Of a stretch of DNA of 18,342 nucleotides, positions 18,101 through 18,342 are shown in pieces (positions within the stretch are counted from its first letter, which is position 1; each line of letters opens with the position of its first letter). The stretch comes from Bolinopsis microptera. Lineage: Eukaryota; Ctenophora; Tentaculata; Lobata; Bolinopsidae. The position numbers and the translations under genes are program-made. Location: assembly GCF_026151205.1 (NCBI RefSeq), contig NC_087079.1, positions 18,286,945-18,305,286 of the forward strand, read 5' to 3'. The notes below the pieces were generated by a model. The model did no database searches, had not been told where the DNA came from, and worked only from the letters and a program-made list of their open reading frames with translations.

Positions 18101-18342
18101 GCTGAGACGTTGGTAATTAATTAGTTGGTAATTAATTAGTTGGTAATTACTTAGTTGGTAATTAATTAGTTGATTAAAGCTATTGGGGTGGCTGTTCACT
18201 AATTGGCACCTACTTTTGCCTTATGAGTAATTCTAGTAAGTCGGAGAGAAATTAGACACATTTTTACTAAACTTGTTTTTCAAATAACGTTCAAGCTTTT
18301 TATGTCGTAGGATTTTATTACTCACGCTCCATTTAACTGGTA
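115..18342 (-). CDS. LOXHD1-like: LOXHD1-like tandem PLAT-domain gene, partial at both ends (17 exons)
   Basis: This is a multi-exon gene for a protein of tandem PLAT (LH2) beta-sandwich domains; the exons found add up to about 770 codons. In vertebrates LOXHD1 is almost wholly PLAT repeats and acts at the membrane of hair-cell stereocilia; PLAT domains generally bind membranes or partner proteins, often with calcium. Seen here: six GAGTDANV-type strand motifs, six FERG-type motifs, HDNSG-type loops and six CNRWLA-type motifs, always in the PLAT order. Seven domains are present: PLAT1 (exons 1-2, C-terminal part), PLAT2 (3-4 as B and C below), PLAT3, PLAT4, PLAT5, PLAT6, PLAT7 (start only). 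No signal peptide, start codon, stop codon or other domain lies in the window. All neighbouring exons join in phase except at three single-base breaks (exons 13, 15, 16). Family assignment is strong; strict LOXHD1 orthology is inferred. Confidence 0.9.
323..427 (-). CDS. PLAT gene exon 16: start of PLAT7, one extra base
   Basis: The acceptor is AACCCCAG and the donor is a weak GTCGGT at 317-322. The exon begins in phase 1 with LYKIKIKT, then one frame change at about 393-401 leads to [20 protein letters not shown]. Together these match a TGDVxxAGTDxDV PLAT start. The exon has 105 bases where 104 would keep phase, so one base is extra. Confidence 0.75.
551..571. repeat. (TGTC)n microsatellite
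   Basis: GTGTGTCTGTCTGTCTGTCT, followed by AATTTCCGAACGGCTTAATC. TCTG repeats followed by a CCGAAACGGCT-like string are a familiar combination in invertebrate repeat families, so it may be the end of a small mobile element. Confidence 0.6.
646..675. repeat. Short inverted repeat
   Basis: ACCTAATTA and TAATTAGGT form perfect 9-bp arms around a 12-base loop. It sits in intron sequence; no function is evident. Confidence 0.6.
724..785 (+). mobile_element. Possible tRNA-derived SINE remnant
   Basis: TGATGGGCGCTCAGAATG resembles a degenerate box A, and GGTCGGTTCAAACCTAGCC, about 30 bases on, holds a box-B-like GGTTCAAACC. The T stem does not pair well and no acceptor stem closes, so it is not a tRNA gene; a decayed SINE head is the best reading. 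Confidence 0.25.
990..1004. repeat. 15-base G run
   Basis: A homopolymer of 15 G, followed by TTGGGTG. Length in assemblies is unreliable for such runs. Confidence 0.9.
1767..2303. repeat. 28-bp G/C-rich minisatellite, about 19 copies
   Basis: The unit is roughly GATCCCAACCCCCGGTTTAA followed by AGCGTGCT. Copies from 2140 to 2300 are nearly identical; those from 1767 to 2140 carry many substitutions and indels. On the gene strand it is rich in GGGGGTTGGG, which could form G-quadruplexes in the transcript. The long minus-strand frame through it is a repeat artefact. Confidence 0.95.
2671..2747 (-). CDS. PLAT gene exon 15: end of PLAT6, after a 7.5 kb intron
   Basis: This 77-base exon has acceptor TTTCAACAG and donor GTAAGA at 2665-2670. 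It supplies G to complete the Arg codon of exon 14 and then reads [20 protein letters not shown], which completes the NRWLADDE signature exactly. It ends in phase 1 like the other domain-end exons. An alternative donor (GTGAGG, around 2685-2690) also leaves phase 1 and would only shorten the linker. Confidence 0.82.
2774..2927. repeat. Heptamer satellite (ACATCCT)22 upstream of exon 15
   Basis: Exactly 22 perfect copies of ACATCCT. On the gene strand it is (AGGATGT)n and ends 26 bases before the exon 15 acceptor, which leaves only ATTTCACAATCTTATATTTC as tract and branch region. It reads as an open HPTSYIL repeat on the plus strand, which is an artefact of the 7-base period. Confidence 0.98.
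3145..3420 (-). CDS. Uncertain small membrane-protein frame in the large intron
   Basis: From an ATG at 3405 the frame reads [20 protein letters not shown], a plausible membrane anchor, followed by [20 protein letters not shown] and [10 protein letters not shown]. It then runs into a C/G homopolymer zone and loses protein character. A GTTTGG after the SR codon could be a donor, making this a first exon. I do not recognise it. Codon choice looks more coding-like than the surrounding intron, but the evidence is thin and no partner exon was found. Confidence 0.25.
   Translation of the reverse strand: MCLRIMTSWSRLAEMLILMMSVVLFVPKLVVRIVHDVLYRYYPEYIGHTPQYVSRVWGGEGGYILLNKISQNMLQIPMSNLKICSPLTSCI
3701..3717. 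repeat. Perfect 17-base palindrome
   Basis: CAGTGTAT-C-ATACACTG has 8-bp arms around one base, overlapping a second inverted pair TGATAC/GTATCA. It lies in intron sequence. Confidence 0.6.
5695..6040 (+). pseudogene. Decayed LINE ORF1-like fragment
   Basis: An ATG at 5695 opens 56 charged codons beginning [20 protein letters not shown] and including [18 protein letters not shown], then a TGA at 5863. In another frame downstream comes [18 protein letters not shown], a stop, and [20 protein letters not shown]. The RIGKxDPxKTRPIKV...ILRNAHKLK pattern is what I know from ORF1 RNA-binding regions of animal non-LTR retrotransposons (CR1/L2-like clades). A frameshift and an in-frame stop show it is dead. 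No reverse transcriptase is nearby. Confidence 0.6.
6374..6417 (+). mobile_element. Possible LINE 3' end: hairpin plus TCAA tail
   Basis: AAAGCCCCTATGGGTGGCTTT can fold with AAAGCC pairing to GGCTTT and is followed by TCTTTCAATCAATCAAA. A short hairpin and a tetramer tail are typical of the 3' ends of CR1/L2-type elements. It could be the tail of the same insertion as the ORF1 relic upstream. Confidence 0.35.
7409..7558. repeat. 75-bp tandem duplication
   Basis: Two copies (7409-7483 and 7484-7558), beginning AGTGACCAGAATATTACTCT and AGCGATCAGAATATTACTCT and ending GATAGTGGTTGCTAAAA. They differ at about five positions. They lie in the 7.5 kb intron with no nearby exon. Confidence 0.92.
7924..9509. 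mobile_element. Foldback (inverted-arm) non-autonomous DNA element, about 1.6 kb
   Basis: Two long inverted arms (about 7924-8490 and 9094-9509) flank a unique core of about 600 bases. The ends are GTCAGG and CCTGAC, flanked by TA on both sides (7922-7923, 9510-9511), as expected of a TA-target element such as a Tc1/mariner-like or other MITE. The arms share, in opposite orientation, runs such as ATTTATCAACGGAATATGGT and AGGGCTGAACCTGAAAAAGG. The left arm is about 150 bases longer, partly from an internal duplication. No transposase is seen. The open frames in the two arms are mirror images of the same non-coding sequence. Confidence 0.85.
8241..8425. repeat. Approximate 109-bp direct repeat inside the left foldback arm
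   Basis: CAAAATGATCGAAAT at 8241 and CAAAAGTGATCGAATT at 8350 begin two diverged copies, each ending in AGAAAAACTTCGAA and a T-run. The right arm has a single copy, so the duplication came after, or was lost from, one arm. Confidence 0.7.
10229..10388 (-). CDS. PLAT gene exon 14: middle of PLAT6, one base short
   Basis: The acceptor is CTACTTCAG and the donor is GTTAGG at 10223-10228. From the acceptor the frame reads [14 protein letters not shown], matching the strand after FERGD. Then the PLAT reading continues in another frame as [20 protein letters not shown] and ends LTFLVNR. The exon has 160 bases where 161 are needed to go from phase 0 to phase 2, so one base is missing at about 10344-10349. 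The usual CNRW cysteine is a valine here (LVNRW). It could be a true mutation or a sequence error. Confidence 0.8.
10553..10707 (-). CDS. PLAT gene exon 13: first half of PLAT6
   Basis: The acceptor is CCCCCACAG and the donor is GTGAGT at 10547-10552. The exon has 155 bases, phase 1 in and phase 0 out. It encodes [20 protein letters not shown], then a strand VYLCVAG, then [12 protein letters not shown]. It is in clean frame. Confidence 0.9.
10980..11350 (-). pseudogene. Small secreted-protein gene nested in the PLAT gene intron, with one frame break
   Basis: An ATG at 11350 with A at -3 opens a reading frame starting [19 protein letters not shown], a typical signal peptide cleaved near residue 18-19. 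The mature part has several cysteines and a motif series W-x-W-x-x-Y, then [12 protein letters not shown]. One base short of continuity at about 11095-11105, the next frame carries on [20 protein letters not shown] and ends IATAFNC before TGA at 10980. The length would be about 123 residues. The CGF-x-TPP-V-x-x-SL pattern resembles small secreted domains I recall from marine invertebrates, sometimes attached to collagen-like tails; I cannot name the family firmly. The break could be a real mutation or a base error. It is a single exon in the 1.07 kb intron between exons 12 and 13, on the host strand. Confidence 0.55.
11428..11436 (-). promoter_or_regulatory. Possible TATA box of the nested gene
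   Basis: GATAAAAGG on the minus strand lies about 80 bases upstream of the nested gene's ATG, which would leave a leader of about 50 bases. It supports the idea of an independently transcribed gene, but the match is short and the region AT-rich. Confidence 0.25.
11726..11811. repeat. Two-copy duplication (46-47 bp) of the end of exon 12 and its donor
   Basis: The plus-strand string ACCAGGTAAGGGTGTGGGGT occurs at 11733 and again at 11779. The right copy spans the end of exon 12 and its GTAAGT donor; the left copy is in the intron and its donor has become GTTAGG. It is the same type of event as the 62-bp array at exon 4, stopped at two copies. Confidence 0.85.
11781..11919 (-). CDS. PLAT gene exon 12: end of PLAT5
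   Basis: The acceptor is CATTTCAG and the donor is GTAAGT at 11775-11780. The exon has 139 bases, phase 0 in and phase 1 out. It encodes [20 protein letters not shown] then [16 protein letters not shown] and a proline-rich linker. The last part of the exon is duplicated 46-47 bases downstream in the intron, with the second donor decayed to GTTAGG. Confidence 0.88.
12129..12302 (-). CDS. PLAT gene exon 11: middle of PLAT5
   Basis: The acceptor is CCCTCAG and the donor is GTGAGG at 12123-12128. The exon has 174 bases, phase 0 at both ends. It encodes [28 protein letters not shown] and [18 protein letters not shown] chose this donor over a later GTAGAT because it lets DK run straight into VQVYEPESG of the next exon, as in the other repeats. 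Confidence 0.9.
12413..12549 (-). CDS. PLAT gene exon 10: end of PLAT4 fused to start of PLAT5
   Basis: The acceptor is AACTCTAG and the donor is GTAAAT at 12407-12412. The exon has 137 bases, phase 1 in and phase 0 out. It finishes PLAT4 with [18 protein letters not shown] and, without an intron at the boundary, begins PLAT5 with [20 protein letters not shown]. It is the one domain boundary in the window not marked by an intron. Confidence 0.88.
12694..12878 (-). CDS. PLAT gene exon 9: second half of PLAT4
   Basis: The acceptor is CTTCCAG and the donor is a weak GTTTGG at 12688-12693. The exon has 185 bases, phase 2 in and phase 1 out. It encodes [14 protein letters not shown], then [18 protein letters not shown], then [13 protein letters not shown]. 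The FERG motif is split over the intron as AFK/RGRQDEF. Confidence 0.9.
13194..13335 (-). CDS. PLAT gene exon 8: start of PLAT4
   Basis: The acceptor is ATTATCAG and the donor is GTTAGT at 13188-13193. The exon has 142 bases, phase 1 in and phase 2 out. It encodes [20 protein letters not shown] then [20 protein letters not shown] and DTLNAFK. TCNERG replaces the usual TGDVRG, so one glycine of the first turn is a cysteine here. Confidence 0.9.
13683..13812 (-). CDS. PLAT gene exon 7: end of PLAT3 plus linker
   Basis: The acceptor is CCCTTAG and the donor is GTACAG at 13677-13682. The exon has 130 bases, phase 0 in and phase 1 out. It encodes [20 protein letters not shown] then [12 protein letters not shown] and an acidic, glycine-containing linker. 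The [14 protein letters not shown] stretch is the textbook C-terminal signature of the LOXHD1 PLAT repeats. Confidence 0.94.
13957..14114 (-). CDS. PLAT gene exon 6: middle of PLAT3
   Basis: The acceptor is TAACCAG and the donor is GTGAGT at 13951-13956. The exon has 158 bases, phase 1 in and phase 0 out. It encodes [20 protein letters not shown], then [18 protein letters not shown]. The usual Trp-Tyr/Phe-Leu strand here reads WYCC, an unusual pair of cysteines. Confidence 0.92.
14693..14784. repeat. 46-bp tandem duplication against the exon 5 donor
   Basis: Two 46-base copies (14693-14738 and 14739-14784) beginning AAGTAGGG and ending in TTGGTGAC. The second ends inside the GTGAGT donor of exon 5. 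They differ at one base near the start (GGGGACT against GGGTACT). Confidence 0.92.
14789..14878 (-). CDS. PLAT gene exon 5: start of PLAT3
   Basis: The acceptor is TTTGCAG and the donor is GTGAGT at 14783-14788. The exon has 90 bases, phase 1 at both ends. It encodes [20 protein letters not shown] then [10 protein letters not shown]. Its donor lies at the edge of a 46-bp tandem duplication in the following intron. Confidence 0.92.
15051..16972. repeat. 62-bp tandem array, 31 exact-period copies, each with an exon end and a GTAAGT donor
   Basis: Thirty-one copies of a 62-bp unit start at 15051 and repeat without a single period slip to 16972. On the minus strand each unit holds the last 56 bases of exon 4 and the six bases of its GTAAGT donor, so the array is a duplication of an exon-intron junction. 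The copy at highest coordinate is the functional exon end; the other 30 are intronic. Without them the intron would be about 178 bases, like its neighbours. Variants recur at few sites (GCTAGC or GCCAGC, CCCCAG or CTCCAG, AGTAGGG or AGTCGGG, GACGCAGC or GAGGCTAC or GAGGCAGC). The unit is not a multiple of three. Confidence 0.98.
16917..17092 (-). CDS. PLAT gene exon 4: C-terminal half of PLAT2; its 3' end is copy 31 of the 62-bp array
   Basis: The acceptor is ATACCAG. The exon has 176 bases, phase 2 in (completing an Arg codon) and phase 1 out. It encodes [18 protein letters not shown], then [20 protein letters not shown] and [13 protein letters not shown]. The donor is CTT|GTAAGT, a perfect consensus, at 16911-16916. 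The last 56 exon bases and this donor are the first transcribed copy of a 62-bp tandem array that fills the next intron. Only this first donor gives a protein that stays in frame: reading on meets a TAA about 23 codons later. Confidence 0.92.
17326..17518 (-). CDS. PLAT gene exon 3: N-terminal half of PLAT2
   Basis: The acceptor is CTCCCTCCCAG and the donor is a weaker GTTTCA at 17320-17325. The exon has 193 bases, phase 1 in and phase 2 out. It encodes [20 protein letters not shown], then [12 protein letters not shown] and LDPIQKIR. This is the canonical first half of a PLAT domain, with the GAGTDANV and FERG motifs 30 residues apart. Confidence 0.93.
17539..17706. repeat. Irregular tandem repeat upstream of the exon 3 acceptor
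   Basis: About 170 bases built from GTGACTAATA and AACTAGTGTAGTAGTAG blocks in units of roughly 35-45 bases. On the transcribed strand it lies 20 bases upstream of the exon 3 acceptor and offers many branch-point-like TTAGTCAC and CTAGTCAC strings. Confidence 0.9.
17912..18101 (-). CDS. PLAT gene exon 2: C-terminal half of PLAT1 plus linker
   Basis: The acceptor is CTCAG at 18102-18106 and the donor is GTGAGT at 17906-17911. The exon has 190 bases, starts in phase 0 and ends in phase 1. It encodes [15 protein letters not shown], then a strand ending in TFPCNQWLS, then [11 protein letters not shown], the usual end of a PLAT repeat. A lysine-rich linker of about 15 residues ([16 protein letters not shown]) leads to the next domain. 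The frame is open throughout. Confidence 0.9.
18110..18169. repeat. 15-bp repeat, four copies, against the exon 2 acceptor
   Basis: Four head-to-tail copies of TTGGTAATTAATTAG (third copy has CTTAG). On the gene strand they end eight bases before the exon 2 acceptor, and each holds a CTAAT that could serve as a branch point. Confidence 0.95.
18326..18342 (-). CDS. PLAT gene exon 1 of window (partial, end of exon)
   Basis: Only the last 17 bases are inside the window. They read PVKWS after two bases of a split codon and are followed by a GTGAGT donor (18320-18325). Joined in phase 0 to the next exon they give KWS-HDGIG, the position of the R-I-G-H-D-N loop in a PLAT domain. The piece is short, so the call rests on the donor and the phase. 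Confidence 0.55.

Overview
The window is eukaryotic (animal) genomic DNA: AT-rich, full of short GT-AG introns, satellites and transposon relics, with no prokaryotic gene layout. The dominant feature is one minus-strand gene. It enters at the right edge (18342) and leaves at the left edge, and it encodes tandem PLAT (lipoxygenase-homology, LH2) domains of the LOXHD1 type. I recognised it from recurring hallmarks (GAGTDANV-like, FERG-like, HDNSG-like and CNRWLA-like motifs) and placed 17 exons by hand from splice signals, codon phase and domain order. They make about 770 codons and seven PLAT domains: five whole and two cut by the window edges. Overall this suggests a non-vertebrate metazoan, with a cnidarian-like lineage as a weak guess.

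Layout from right to left, which is the direction of transcription: exons 1-3 (18342-16917), PLAT 1 end and PLAT 2; a 2.0 kb intron made almost entirely of 31 copies of a 62-bp repeat; exons 4-6 (14878-13683), PLAT 3; exons 7-11 (13335-11781), PLAT 4 and 5; a 1.07 kb intron with a small same-strand gene for a secreted protein (11350-10980); exons 12-13 (10707-10229), most of PLAT 6; a 7.5 kb intron carrying a foldback DNA element (7924-9509), a dead LINE ORF1 piece (5695-6040), a 75-bp duplication and a heptamer satellite; exon 14 (2747-2671), which completes PLAT 6; a 2.2 kb intron with a 28-bp G/C-rich minisatellite; exons 15-16 (427-115), start of PLAT 7.

Two things stand out. First, tandem repeats abut at least six splice junctions of this one gene. 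In the extreme case, the last 56 bases of exon 3 plus its GTAAGT donor are repeated 31 times at an exact 62-bp period, so the intron carries 30 extra copies of a strong 5' splice site. Second, the upstream exons are clean in frame, but three of the last four exons each carry one single-base frame break, and so does the nested gene. That means either a decaying 3' part or uncorrected indels in the assembly. The repeated domains are mostly delimited by phase-1 introns, as expected of a protein built by module duplication.
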